Assembly: GCA_001897155.1 (NCBI GenBank)
Contig: MKSF01000022.1
Span: forward strand, 1-64,000
Reading direction: 5' to 3'
Source of the DNA: Bacteroidetes bacterium 47-18
GTDB taxonomy: Bacteria; Bacteroidota; Bacteroidia; Chitinophagales; Chitinophagaceae
Length of the DNA stretch: 64,000 nucleotides
In this document: positions 8,715-16,368 of the stretch, piece after piece
How the letters are laid out: every line of letters starts with the position of its first letter
Numbering within the stretch: the stretch's first letter is position 1
Made by a program: the position numbers and the translations under genes
The notes under the pieces: generated by a model
The model's input: only the letters and a program-made list of their open reading frames with translations
Databases searched by the model: none
What the model was told of the DNA's origin: nothing

Positions 8715-9614
8715 ATGAATATGATATATTCGATGACCGGCTATGGCAAGGCAGAAGGTATAATGAATGACAAGCAGATAACGGTGGAGCTTAAATCGCT
8801 GAACGGTAAGCAGTTTGAGATCGTCAACAGGCTCAACCCCTTATTAAAGCGGTATGAGCCGGATATCAGGAACCTCCTCCAGCAAAAGCTGATAAGAGGC
8901 TCCCTGGACGTGTCTATCATCGTAAAGCAGGAAGGCGGCTCCTCCAGGCCCGTGACGGTAAATGCCGACCTGGCCAAATATTATTACAACATCATACACC
9001 AGATAGGCAGGGACCTGAATATCCCCACCGAGCGGGACCCGGTACAGTTGCTGAGCACCATCATGAGAATGCCCGAAGTGGTCAGCTCCGATGCGGAAGG
9101 CGTGGATGAAAAAGAATGGGAGGTCATCACGCAACTGCTGGAAACGGCGGCATCCCGGCTGTCAGAGCACCGGCAGGCAGAAGGCAAAGGACTGGGTGAA
9201 GACCTGGTACAGCGCATCCGGAATATAGAGGAAGGCCTGGAAAAAGTGCTTCCTTTCGAGCAGGGAAGAACGGAAAAGATAAGAAACCGTATCCTCCAGA
9301 ACCTGGAAGAATGGGTGGGAAAAGATAAGGTGGACGAGAACCGGCTGGAGCAGGAGATGGTGTACTATATAGAGAAGAATGACATTTCCGAAGAGAAGCA
9401 AAGACTGAGCTCGCACTGCCGGTACTTTTACGATCTTTTGCAGCAGGATAATACCGAGGGTATCGGTAAAAAGCTTGGCTTTGTACTGCAGGAGATCGGC
9501 AGGGAAATCAATACCCTGGGCTCCAAGGCCAATGATGCCGGCATCCAGAAAATAGTGGTGAATATGAAAGATGAGCTGGAAAAAGCCAAAGAACAATCCT
9601 TAAACGTACTTTAA
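8715..9614 (+). CDS. yicC: YicC family endoribonuclease
   Basis: A 299-residue YicC/YloC protein. It begins MNMIYSMTGYGKAEG; the family usually starts at MIYSMTGYG, so 8721 is an alternative start two codons in. The N-terminal domain has 'ELKSLNGKQFEI' and 'LIRGSLDVSI', and the C-terminal DUF1732 part has 'RLSSHCRYFYDLL' and 'REINTLGSKANDAGIQKIVVNMKDELEK'. Family members are cytosolic RNases that cleave RNA (YicC acts on the RyhB small RNA in E. coli). A TAACTTTG -7-like element lies at 8691-8698. gldH follows after 2 bases. Confidence 0.92.
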   Translation: MNMIYSMTGYGKAEGIMNDKQITVELKSLNGKQFEIVNRLNPLLKRYEPDIRNLLQQKLIRGSLDVSIIVKQEGGSSRPVTVNADLAKYYYNIIHQIGRDLNIPTERDPVQLLSTIMRMPEVVSSDAEGVDEKEWEVITQLLETAASRLSEHRQAEGKGLGEDLVQRIRNIEEGLEKVLPFEQGRTEKIRNRILQNLEEWVGKDKVDENRLEQEMVYYIEKNDISEEKQRLSSHCRYFYDLLQQDNTEGIGKKLGFVLQEIGREINTLGSKANDAGIQKIVVNMKDELEKAKEQSLNVL

Positions 9615-9616
9615 TA

Positions 9617-10093
9617 ATGAAACAGACATTATTTATAGTTTTTCTTTCCTGCCTGGTATGGGCCGGTTGTACAACCTCCGACGAATATCAGAAGCAGGTA
9701 GCGCTCCCTAACGGCGGCTGGGACAGCGGTTTCAAGCCGGAGTTTGAAATGCAGATTACGGATACCCAGGCGCTCTATGATGTGTATATCCTGCTGAGAA
9801 ACGACGATTCGTATAACTTTTCCAACCTGTGGGTCAAGCTGCATATTCTCCCGCCGGGCGATTCCGTCTATAAGATCTATGACCGGGTGGAACTTCCTTT
9901 ATCGGATGCCAAAGGGTACTGGCTGGGCCGGAATTTTGGCGACACCTGGGAGCAGAAAGTGGAGATTGCGGCCAATGACAGCACGATGTTCAACAGGCCC
10001 GGCACCTATAAGATCAGGTTCGAGCATATTATGCGTACAGACCCCTTGTATGGCATCCTTAACATAGGGTTGAACATTAAACGGAAATCATAA
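9617..10093 (+). CDS. gldH: Gliding motility lipoprotein GldH
   Basis: A 158-residue lipoprotein with signal peptide and lipobox (VWAGC, Cys at residue 18). The mature part has the GldH pattern: 'FEMQITDTQALYDVYILLRNDDSYNFSNL', 'LPLSDAKGYWLGRNFGDTWEQKV' and 'PGTYKIRFEHIMRTDPL'. GldH is an outer-membrane lipoprotein needed for gliding in Flavobacterium and associated with the T9SS-linked motility apparatus. It is two bases after yicC, so the pair is an operon. The many T9SS cargo genes in this window fit a genome with this system. Confidence 0.85.
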   Translation: MKQTLFIVFLSCLVWAGCTTSDEYQKQVALPNGGWDSGFKPEFEMQITDTQALYDVYILLRNDDSYNFSNLWVKLHILPPGDSVYKIYDRVELPLSDAKGYWLGRNFGDTWEQKVEIAANDSTMFNRPGTYKIRFEHIMRTDPLYGILNIGLNIKRKS

Positions 10094-10155
10094 CCGTGCT
10101 CCCAACAGGAGCTGCTGAGCCGCCTGATCTTCAGAGAAAAAAGTAAGGAGAAAAT

Positions 10156-10186
10156 TTTGCAGTAATATATTAATCCTCTATTTTTG
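10156..10186 (+). promoter_or_regulatory. Promoter of the tRNA genes
   Basis: TTTG (10156-10159), a 19-base spacer, and TATTTTTG (10179-10186), a perfect match to TTTG-N19-TAnnTTTG. The first tRNA base is 20 bases downstream. Confidence 0.75.
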
Positions 10187-10205
10187 CACACACAAAAAAA
10201 GTGCC

Positions 10206-10282
10206 GGTTCCGTAGCTCAGTTGGATAGAGCAACAGCCTTCTAAGCTGTGGGTCATTGGTTCGAATCCAATCGGAATCACCA
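10206..10282 (+). tRNA. tRNA-Arg (anticodon TCT)
   Basis: Full cloverleaf: acceptor GGTTCCG pairs with CGGAATC (one G-T pair), D-arm with AGCTCAGTTGGATAGAGC, anticodon stem CAGCC.., loop with TCT, and T-arm GGTTCGAATCC. The discriminator A (10279) and an encoded CCA (10280-10282) are present. The anticodon reads AGA. Confidence 0.93.
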
Positions 10283-10317
10283 GATGAAGGAAAACATCTC
10301 TAAAAAATACCCGGATC

Positions 10318-10390
10318 GATTCCGTAGCTCAGTTGGTAGAGCAATACACTTTTAATGTATGGGCCCTGGGTTCGAGTCCCAGCGGGATCA
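10318..10390 (+). tRNA. tRNA-Lys (anticodon TTT)
   Basis: Cloverleaf of 73 bases: acceptor GATTCCG pairs with CGGGATC, D-arm AGCTCAGTTGGTAGAGC, anticodon stem ATACA/TGTAT around loop CTTTTAA (anticodon TTT), T-arm GGGTTCGAGTCCC. Discriminator A is followed by CAA, so CCA is not encoded here, unlike the Arg tRNA next to it. The recombinase gene of the mobilizable element starts about 215 bases downstream, which makes the 3' end of this gene a plausible attachment site. Confidence 0.92.
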
Positions 10391-10391
10391 C

Positions 10392-10419
10392 AAAGCCACT
10401 CTTTCAGGGTGGCTTTTTT
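10392..10419 (+). terminator. Terminator after tRNA-Lys
   Basis: Stem AAAGCCACTC (10392-10401) / GGGTGGCTTT (10407-10416, one T-G pair) with loop TTTCA and a T run. A second hairpin of the same architecture (AAAGGTGCC ... GGTACCTTT, ending near 10518) follows 100 bases later. Confidence 0.75.
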
Positions 10420-10604
10420 CGTTCAAAACCGGCTACAATCAACGTTTTCAGAAAAAAAGCATAACAAACAATACAAAGGAATACAAGCTAAAAGGTGCCT
10501 CTTTCGGGTACCTTTTTTATTGGGTATTTTTGGTACCCTTGGTTAAGGTTTAGGTTAACCCGAGGGTTTGTGTTGTAGGGTTTTAGGCATTGTTCACCTG
10601 AAAA

Positions 10605-11879
10605 TTGTGTGTTATGAAGGTTAATGAAAAACTTTCCATGCTCTTAATGCTGGAAAAATCAAAAGGTTCCAAAGACGGTAAAGTTCCCATTAAGGTAAGG
10701 CTTACCATAGACTCCAAAAGAGCCGAGCTTTCCCTCGGTATGAAGATTGCCCCCGACAAATGGAACCAGGACGCAGGTATAGCGGTCGGCAATTCCACCG
10801 AAGCAAGACAGATCAATACGGCTATTTACAGGCTTAGGGATACGTTGATTAGGCATTATGATGTCCTTTCGACGCAACATGAGTACGTAAGCGCCGCAAT
10901 GGTCAAAGAAGCCTATAAAGGTGTCAAACCAAAAGAAAGTAAAATGCTTTCCGAAACCATCGACTTTATGATCGAAAAGATGGATAGGAAAGTGAAGAAA
11001 GGAAAACTTGCAAAATCCACGTTGTCAAAATGGAAAACAACAAAAAAGAAGTTAACTGAATTTCTTGCTTTTGAGTACAAGCTACAAGACATTGCTCTGG
11101 ATAAAATCGTGTACGCATTTGCCGAAGATTTTGCAGACTTCCTGATGTTAGAGCAGGGACTGGTTAATAATTCAGCTATGAAGTACGTAAAAAACGCTAA
11201 AAAAGTACTTCGTACAGCGGTGGATAGAGTCTAGTTTGACAAAAAACCGATTGCGGCCTATCAGTGTCCTTACTTCAACCCTGACCGTGACATTTTGGAC
11301 GAAGAAGAAATCATGATACTTTACAATAAGCATATCTCTGTGCCACGTTTGGCGGAGATACGCGATGCTTATCTTTTCATGTGCTTCACGGGTTATGCCT
11401 ACAAAGATACTTCGCTGCTTAGCCCTGACCATGTGACCAAATACTTTGACGGTGAGGATTGGATCATGAAGAATAGGGAAAAAACATGGTGCCGTGAAAA
11501 TGTGCCTTTGCTGCCTATTGCAAAAGAAATCATCGACCGATACAAAAATCATCCCCTTTGCGTAGCCAACGGCACACTGCTCCCCATTAAGAGCAATCAG
11601 AAATTCAACGCTTACCTAAAGGAAATAGCCGAAATATGTGGTATAAATAAAAATTTAACAACCCATACCGCCCGCCATACCTTTGCCACTACGGTAACCC
11701 TTGCCAACGGTGTACCTTTGGAAACAGTCAGCGCATTGCTCGGTCATAAGTCCATCCGCACTACACAGATTTACGCTAAGATAGTAGCGAAGAAAATCAG
11801 CGAGGATATGAAGGAATTGAAGAAAGCCCTTCAACTGAAAATGCCTGGCTCCATGATGGAAGCCAAAGCAGCAGCCTAA
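10605..11879 (+). pseudogene. Tyrosine recombinase (integrase) interrupted by an amber codon
   Basis: One continuous frame of about 425 codons is interrupted once by TAG at 11232-11234. The first part (about 209 residues) holds the SAM-like N-terminal domain (KVPIKVRLTIDSKRAELSLG) and core-binding domain. The second part resumes in the same frame (FDKKPIAAYQCPYFNPDRD) and has the catalytic domain with HTARHTF, the conserved LLGHKSIRTTQIYAK box and its Tyr nucleophile. The first catalytic Arg position reads TGYAYKD, as in CTnDOT-like integrases where this Arg is also absent. The stop sits where related proteins commonly have Trp, so a TGG-to-TAG change is likely. Inactive unless the amber codon is read through. 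Confidence 0.82.
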
Positions 11880-11902
11880 GGAAAGGCATCATACCGTTGT
11901 TG

Positions 11903-11937
11903 AAAAAGGAAACGCATCAAACCGTTTCCTTTTTTTA
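11903..11937 (+). terminator. Terminator after the integrase
   Basis: Stem GGAAACG (11908-11914) / CGTTTCC (11923-11929) extended by A and T tracts, followed by a run of T. It also has an A-tract on the left, so it could work in both directions. No gene is seen in the rest of 11880-12301 apart from the promoter at 12119. Confidence 0.75.
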
Positions 11938-12118
11938 TCTCCCGTTGCGGTCGTATTGCCCGGCTGCATGTCCCCACATCCACATGAGGCCCTTAAATAA
12001 ATATAGTACCTACCACCGTAGTAGCAAAAAAATAATCCGGCACATTTTAATTTCGTCGGAAAGCGCAACAAACACCGCTAAACGGCTACAAACGGGTTAT
12101 TTAGAATTTAAACAATCA

Positions 12119-12149
12119 TTTGAAATCCATAGCCAAACGGGTAATTTTG
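12119..12149 (+). promoter_or_regulatory. Promoter of the primase-mobilization operon
   Basis: TTTG (12119-12122), a 19-base spacer and TAATTTTG (12142-12149): an exact match to the Bacteroidota TTTG-N19-TAnnTTTG pattern. It leaves an untranslated leader of about 145 bases before the HTH gene at 12302. Confidence 0.65.
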
Positions 12150-12301
12150 TATCGGAAGTGCCGGAGCGTGCAGAGGTTAGTGTGATGGTTGGATAAGGTA
12201 CTTTATTCCTCTCCCTTTATGCAGGAGTACTATACTGCCTGCGCCGCTCCTGTTGTTTCCCGGATAATGTGTGATGTGTGAATTTTTAAAGTGTAGGGAA
12301 G

Positions 12302-12607
12302 ATGAGAAATCCGTCGGAGAACAGGTCGAGAATGACCAAAGACCAGATCGTGACCGTAGAAGATCTGGAACAATTCAAAAAAGAGCTTATTGAGCTATTC
12401 AAAGGGCTTATAAAAGAGCAATCCAAACCCGTAACAAAGCAATGGTTGAAATCCCACGAGGCGCGAAAGCTGCTGGATATATCAGCCGGTAAACTGTTGA
12501 CCCTTCGTATCAATGGCATATTATCTTATACCCGCATCGGTGGTGTTATTTATTACAGTGTGGATGATATTAATAAAATGTTTGAAGATCAAAAGCGCCT
12601 GAAATGA
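12302..12607 (+). CDS. Helix-turn-helix (excisionase-like) DNA-binding protein
   Basis: A 101-residue protein: a charged helical N-terminus (about 1-45), then a winged HTH of the excisionase/MerR-like HTH_17 type (KQWLKSHEARKLLDISAGKLLTLR followed by the wing 'GILSYTRIGGVIYYSVDDINKMF'). Small proteins of this type in Bacteroidota elements act as excisionases or operon regulators. First gene of the operon; its stop overlaps the next start (ATGA). Confidence 0.75.
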   Translation: MRNPSENRSRMTKDQIVTVEDLEQFKKELIELFKGLIKEQSKPVTKQWLKSHEARKLLDISAGKLLTLRINGILSYTRIGGVIYYSVDDINKMFEDQKRLK

Positions 12608-12855
12608 AAAGACAGAACGACCAGTTAAGGCAGGCCGCTGACAATACCCGGCAGGGTTTGGGTAGCCAGGTACCGCCCCGATTTATTTACGTTGAGATAT
12701 ATTTCATTCAGAAAGGCTGCACAGCCGAAGATGCAGCCATTTTCTTCAACCATTTTCAGGGCCTGCGATGGCAGAACCCCAATGGCACACCTGTAGCCAA
12801 CTGGAAGACCTTAGCCTGTGATTGGATTTGGACAATGAAGTATGACAAGAGATAA
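12604..12855 (+). CDS. Small hypothetical protein of the mobilization operon
   Basis: An 83-residue protein with a basic N-terminus and an aromatic, Trp-rich C-terminal half ('GTPVANWKTLACDWIWTMKY'). It overlaps the HTH gene by four bases and precedes the primase by 15 bases. This size and position recur in Bacteroidota mobilizable elements; no biochemical function is known to me. Confidence 0.6.
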   Translation: MKRQNDQLRQAADNTRQGLGSQVPPRFIYVEIYFIQKGCTAEDAAIFFNHFQGLRWQNPNGTPVANWKTLACDWIWTMKYDKR

Positions 12856-12870
12856 AAGCATCGCTGCTAT

Positions 12871-13839
12871 ATGGAAAGACTAACCTGCGCCCGGGCGAGG
12901 CACATTGACATGGTGGACTATCTGGCATCCCTGGGACATTTCCCCGATCCCAGGCGAAGCCGCAACCCTGACTATTGGTATAAGTCCCCTTTGCGGAATG
13001 AAAAGACACCCTCTTTTAAGGTCAATAGAAAATTGAACGTATGGTACGATCATGGCACGGGCGAAGGAGGCAACCTGATTGACTTTGGCATCCGTTACCA
13101 CAGGTGTACGGTAGCCGAGCTGTTACAGATATTGGAAATTTACAGCCCGTCACTTTCTTTTCATGAGCCACTCCGAAAAGAACCGCAAAAGCCACCCACC
13201 CCGGGCAGCTCCATTGCGGGTGAAAAGAAAAAGAACGATCCCAGCCGTATAATGGTCGTAGCGGCCCGTCCTTTGGCAGATAAGGCCCTTTGGTCCTATT
13301 TGGCAGGCCGTAGCATTCCCGAACAAATAGCGCAGAAATACTGCGTAGAAATAGACTTTACACTGTACGGAAGACTGCACACCGTTATAGGCTTCAGAAA
13401 TGATGTAGGAGGATATGAACTTCGCTCCCGATTTTTCAAAGGAGCATCCGCACCCAAAGGCGTTACCCATATCACAGGTGATACCCCACAGCCAGGCATA
13501 AATGTACTCGAAGGCTTCACCGATTTTTTGTCCCTGCTCACACTTCAGGGCGGCAACCAGGAGCCAATGGATTACCTGATATTGAACTCCCTTAGTTTCG
13601 GGAACAAAAGTATAGACTTGCTTAAATCCTACAAAGCTATTTTTCTTTTCCTGGATAGGGATGCCGCAGGCATCAAAACTGCTCAATCGCTCAAAGAAAA
13701 ACTACCGCAGGCCCGGGACGCCTCTATACTGTACAGAGACCATGAAGACCTCAACGATTACCTCACTCAAAAGCCAGCGATCAGGCCACCCGGACAGGCA
13801 GAAAACCAACCCGGGAAGAAGCGAAGGCCCAGACTGTGA
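12871..13839 (+). CDS. CHC2 zinc-finger/Toprim primase-like protein
   Basis: A 322-residue DnaG-like protein. The N-terminal part (about 13-95) follows the CHC2 zinc-finger domain pattern (YWYKSPLRNEKTPSFKVN, 'VWYDHGTGEGGNLIDF', 'HRCTVAELLQIL'), although the classical zinc Cys/His set looks reduced. A Toprim domain follows with 'NVLEGFTDFLSLL' and the metal-binding FLDRDAAGIKTA, DHEDLND. Proteins like this prime replication of the transferred strand of mobilizable elements. Located between the HTH genes and the candidate oriT. Confidence 0.8.
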   Translation: MERLTCARARHIDMVDYLASLGHFPDPRRSRNPDYWYKSPLRNEKTPSFKVNRKLNVWYDHGTGEGGNLIDFGIRYHRCTVAELLQILEIYSPSLSFHEPLRKEPQKPPTPGSSIAGEKKKNDPSRIMVVAARPLADKALWSYLAGRSIPEQIAQKYCVEIDFTLYGRLHTVIGFRNDVGGYELRSRFFKGASAPKGVTHITGDTPQPGINVLEGFTDFLSLLTLQGGNQEPMDYLILNSLSFGNKSIDLLKSYKAIFLFLDRDAAGIKTAQSLKEKLPQARDASILYRDHEDLNDYLTQKPAIRPPGQAENQPGKKRRPRL

Positions 13840-13871
13840 AGACAGCAGTACGCCGTAGCCGTCCTGACGGA

Positions 13872-13953
13872 GCAAGTTAATGTTTTTGCGATACAAAAAC
13901 CAACTTGCCCCCGTGACCGACGGGGGGACTTTTGCTCCCGTTGGTCGCAAAAG
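13872..13953 (+). other. Candidate origin of transfer (oriT)
   Basis: The 136-base gap before mobC has three adjacent hairpins. (1) GCAAGTT (13872-13878) / AACTTGC (13902-13908) enclosing GTTTTTG (13882-13888) / CAAAAAC (13894-13900). (2) CCCCCGT (13908-13914) / ACGGGGG (13920-13926). (3) CTTTTGC (13929-13935) / GCAAAAG (13947-13953). Inverted repeats directly upstream of mobC/relaxase genes are the usual form of oriT. The nick site is not identifiable by eye. Confidence 0.6.
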
Positions 13954-13975
13954 ATAAGAGAACGATTTTTAAAAA

Positions 13976-14362
13976 ATGTGTGATATGGACAATGTGAAAG
14001 GGCCTGAAAGAACGGCCAAATCTAACAAGGGAGGAAGACCCCTGAAGGTCATCAGACGGAGCGAAATCCTCGTCGTAAGGCTGACCGTATCCGAACGCCT
14101 GAACATCCAGAGCAAAGCCCGGAAGGCAGGCATAACCGCCAGCGAATGGTTCCGCCAGGCCGCCAAGGATGCAAGGATAGTACCCAGGATCACCCCCGAA
14201 CAGGCAAGCCACCTTCGGGCAATGACCGGGATAGCCAACAATCTCAATCAACTGACCAAGCTGGCGCACCAGGTAGGACTGCTGTCATTGTTAAAGGACA
14301 TTCGCCGGATACTCGGAGAACTTGACAGGCTGATTAAAAACCTGTTCGGGGATGATAGGTAA
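13976..14362 (+). CDS. mobC: MobC-type relaxosome accessory protein
   Basis: A 128-residue protein. The N-terminus is basic (KSNKGGRPLKVIRRSE), followed by a ribbon-helix-helix-like region (ILVVRLTVSERLNIQSKARKAG, ITASEWFRQAA) and the conserved C-terminal MobC stretch (GIANNLNQLTKLAHQVG). MobC proteins bind oriT DNA and help the relaxase open the strands. It overlaps the relaxase gene by 11 bases and lies directly behind the hairpin cluster. A second in-frame ATG at 13985 could also be the start. Confidence 0.83.
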   Translation: MCDMDNVKGPERTAKSNKGGRPLKVIRRSEILVVRLTVSERLNIQSKARKAGITASEWFRQAAKDARIVPRITPEQASHLRAMTGIANNLNQLTKLAHQVGLLSLLKDIRRILGELDRLIKNLFGDDR

Positions 14363-15293
14363 ACCCATCACGGGCAAGAACTTTGGCGGTTGCGTCCGAT
14401 ACCTGGTCAACAGGCCCGAAGCCTATATACTGGAGGCCGAAGGCGTCCGCATACAGAGTGCCCGCAGTATCACGCAGGACTTTGATATGCAGCGCAAGAT
14501 GAACCCCGGTCTGGGCAAGGCCGTAGGACATACCATCCTGAGCTGGAGCGTCGAAGACAGTGCCAGGCTCACCGACACGAGCATGGCCACAGTAGCACGG
14601 GAGTATATGGAGATGATGGGCATCCGTGACACGCAGTACCTGGTCGTGAGGCACACGGACAGGGCGCACCCGCACCTGCATATCGTGTACAATCGGGTGG
14701 ACAATCACGGCCGTACCATCACCGACCGCAACGATTACAGGCGCAATGTAAAGGCTTGCAAAGACCTCACATTGAAGTACGGCTATCACATAGCCGGCGG
14801 CAAAGAAGCCGTCAACCGCCAAAGGCTAAAGGGAGCCGACAAGCTGAAATACATCATCCATGATGCGATCAGACAGGCATTGAAAACCTGTAAGAACTGG
14901 CAGGAACTCGAACACGAATTGCAGCAGCACGGTATCACGATCCATTACAAATACAAGAGCAATTCAGATGAAATCCAGGTCATTTCTTTTGAGAAAGACG
15001 GGGTGAAATTCAAAGGATCGGCCATAGACCGAAGCATGGCATTTGTGGGTATAGACAAGGCCCTTAGCCGCAGTTCAGCGCTCCAAATACCCAGGACAGC
15101 ACCGACACATGAGGGGCCGCTGCGCCGTCTGCCGGACACATCGCAGCCGGGCGGAGAGTCTGGGACAAGCCATCCGCACACAGGCAGGGACATACTGGAG
15201 ACACTGCTCGACAGCAGGCCGGACAGCGCCCATGATGACCCCTTCGGACAGGCCCTGAAGAGGAAGAAAAAGAAACGTAAACGCAAATTATAA
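14352..15293 (+). CDS. Relaxase/mobilization nuclease (MOBP-like)
   Basis: A 313-residue relaxase with N-terminal 'GKPITGKNFGGCVRYLVNRPEA'. The metal-binding histidine motif is RHTDRAHPHLHIVYNRVDNHG (His-x-Asp, then HPHLH). This matches the relaxase domain of Bacteroidota mobilization proteins such as BmgA/NBU-type MobA. The enzyme nicks oriT and attaches to the 5' end through a tyrosine. The C-terminal tail is low complexity and ends in a run of Lys/Arg. GC content is visibly higher than in the neighbouring chromosome. Confidence 0.85.
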   Translation: MIGKPITGKNFGGCVRYLVNRPEAYILEAEGVRIQSARSITQDFDMQRKMNPGLGKAVGHTILSWSVEDSARLTDTSMATVAREYMEMMGIRDTQYLVVRHTDRAHPHLHIVYNRVDNHGRTITDRNDYRRNVKACKDLTLKYGYHIAGGKEAVNRQRLKGADKLKYIIHDAIRQALKTCKNWQELEHELQQHGITIHYKYKSNSDEIQVISFEKDGVKFKGSAIDRSMAFVGIDKALSRSSALQIPRTAPTHEGPLRRLPDTSQPGGESGTSHPHTGRDILETLLDSRPDSAHDDPFGQALKRKKKKRKRKL

Positions 15294-15305
15294 AATCAGA
15301 AAAAA

Positions 15306-15872
15306 ATGGAAACAAAAGAACTGGCACAGGCATTCAACGACCAGACAGAAGCAGTCGCAAACCTGCTTTCAAAATACGAATTGAGTGAGACAGAGCGGAT
15401 CGAAACGGCCCGGCACCTGGAAAGACTGCGTGCAGACTTATCCAGGACGCAGGACAGATTATCCGGGTCCGCTACCGCACTGGACACGGCCGTCAGCAGC
15501 CTGCCCGCGCAGATAGAGGTCAGGTTGAAGCACCGTTTTGAAGGACGGACAAGGATTTTCGGAGCCGTTTTTCTGGCAGCGATGATCGTCATGGCACTGA
15601 CTACCGGAGCATGGATAGCAGCCCGCAGCGAAAATGCACAGCTACGTGAGAGCGATCTCAAATACCGCTATCACAGGCTCACCGATCCCGATGCAACCAT
15701 CCGGTCCGACACGGTGTACACCAGAGACCCGGACGGTTTTCACAGGATGGTAGTACAGATGGAGGCGCAGAACCGGGCATTGGAAGCGGCCGAAAGAAAC
15801 GCCCGCCAAAAGGAGAAAGAGGCTTACAAAGCCAGGGAAAAACTTGAAAGCCTGAAACGCAAAACACCATAA
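15306..15872 (+). CDS. Membrane-anchored coiled-coil protein of the mobilization operon
   Basis: A 188-residue protein with an N-terminal helical, heptad-rich domain (about 1-75), a single membrane segment (about 79-103, 'IFGAVFLAAMIVMALTTGAWIA') and a C-terminal charged coiled coil (about 140-188, 'RALEAAERNARQKEKEAYKARE'). It starts 12 bases after the relaxase, so it belongs to the operon. The position matches the MobB-like or accessory slot, and a link between relaxosome and membrane is a reasonable guess, not shown. Confidence 0.65.
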   Translation: METKELAQAFNDQTEAVANLLSKYELSETERIETARHLERLRADLSRTQDRLSGSATALDTAVSSLPAQIEVRLKHRFEGRTRIFGAVFLAAMIVMALTTGAWIAARSENAQLRESDLKYRYHRLTDPDATIRSDTVYTRDPDGFHRMVVQMEAQNRALEAAERNARQKEKEAYKAREKLESLKRKTP

Positions 15873-15920
15873 ATACAATAGCCATATATTTATTGATATT
15901 TCTTTCGTAAATATCAGCAA

Positions 15921-15950
15921 GGCCCCCATAAAATATGGGGGCCTTGTTAT
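15921..15950. terminator. Bidirectional terminator
   Basis: Perfect 12-bp stem AAGGCCCCCATA (15921-15932) / TATGGGGGCCTT (15936-15947) with an AAA loop, between the convergent mobilization operon and the HU gene. Confidence 0.85.
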
Positions 15951-15972
15951 TTTATCAAACGGAACGACAATA

Positions 15973-16269
15973 TTATTTTTTCTTACCTTTCTTTGGCACT
16001 GCCACGGCTTCTTTCAGAGCCTTTCCGGCAGAGAATTTCGGTAATTTCTTAGCGGCGATTTTCAGTGCTTCGCCTGTCTGCGGATTACGACCAGTTCTGG
16101 CAGACCGCTCGCTAACGGAAAACGTACCAAAACCAATAAGTGTAACTGCATCACCGGAAGCCAATGTGTTAGTAATAGCGCCGGTTACACTGTTGATAGC
16201 CTGTTCGGCCTGTGCCTTTGTCAACCCGGTATCACCGGCGACATGAGCGATAAGTTCTGCTTTGTTCAT
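15973..16269 (-). CDS. HU family DNA-binding protein
   Basis: A 98-residue protein counted from the ATG at 16269 (MNKAELIAHVAGDTGLTK), preferred over an upstream ATG because it gives the standard HU N-terminus. The DNA-binding arm motif is present (FGTFSVSERSARTGRNPQTGE) and the C-terminus is a Lys-rich tail (KKGKKK). HU dimers bend and compact DNA and assist site-specific recombination. It is convergent with the mobilization operon across a bidirectional terminator. Whether it belongs to the element or the chromosome is unclear. Confidence 0.9.
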   Translation of the reverse strand: MNKAELIAHVAGDTGLTKAQAEQAINSVTGAITNTLASGDAVTLIGFGTFSVSERSARTGRNPQTGEALKIAAKKLPKFSAGKALKEAVAVPKKGKKK

Positions 16270-16368
16270 GACTTTAGATTTTTTATAAGCGTAAACATAC
16301 ATAAACTCTTTAATAAAAAGAACAAGCAGCTATCATTAAGGGGCTTCAGATGAAGCTAATCCTGTATT

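Larger units (their letters stand above)
10391..15950 (+). mobile_element. Mobilizable genomic element beside tRNA-Lys
   Basis: Next to tRNA-Lys lie a tyrosine recombinase gene, an excisionase-like HTH gene, a primase, a mobC/relaxase pair and a hairpin-rich candidate oriT, all on the plus strand. This is the gene set of Bacteroidota mobilizable transposons, which need a helper conjugation apparatus. The left limit is inferred from the tRNA; the right limit is uncertain. No copy of the tRNA-Lys 3' end could be found between 15.9 and 19.6 kb. The recombinase carries a stop codon, so self-excision may be lost. Confidence 0.7.

Noticed and set aside
10520-10570. GGTTAA-type repeats before the integrase
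   Set aside because: Imperfect and short; could be integrase arm sites, but equally chance in an AT-rich leader.
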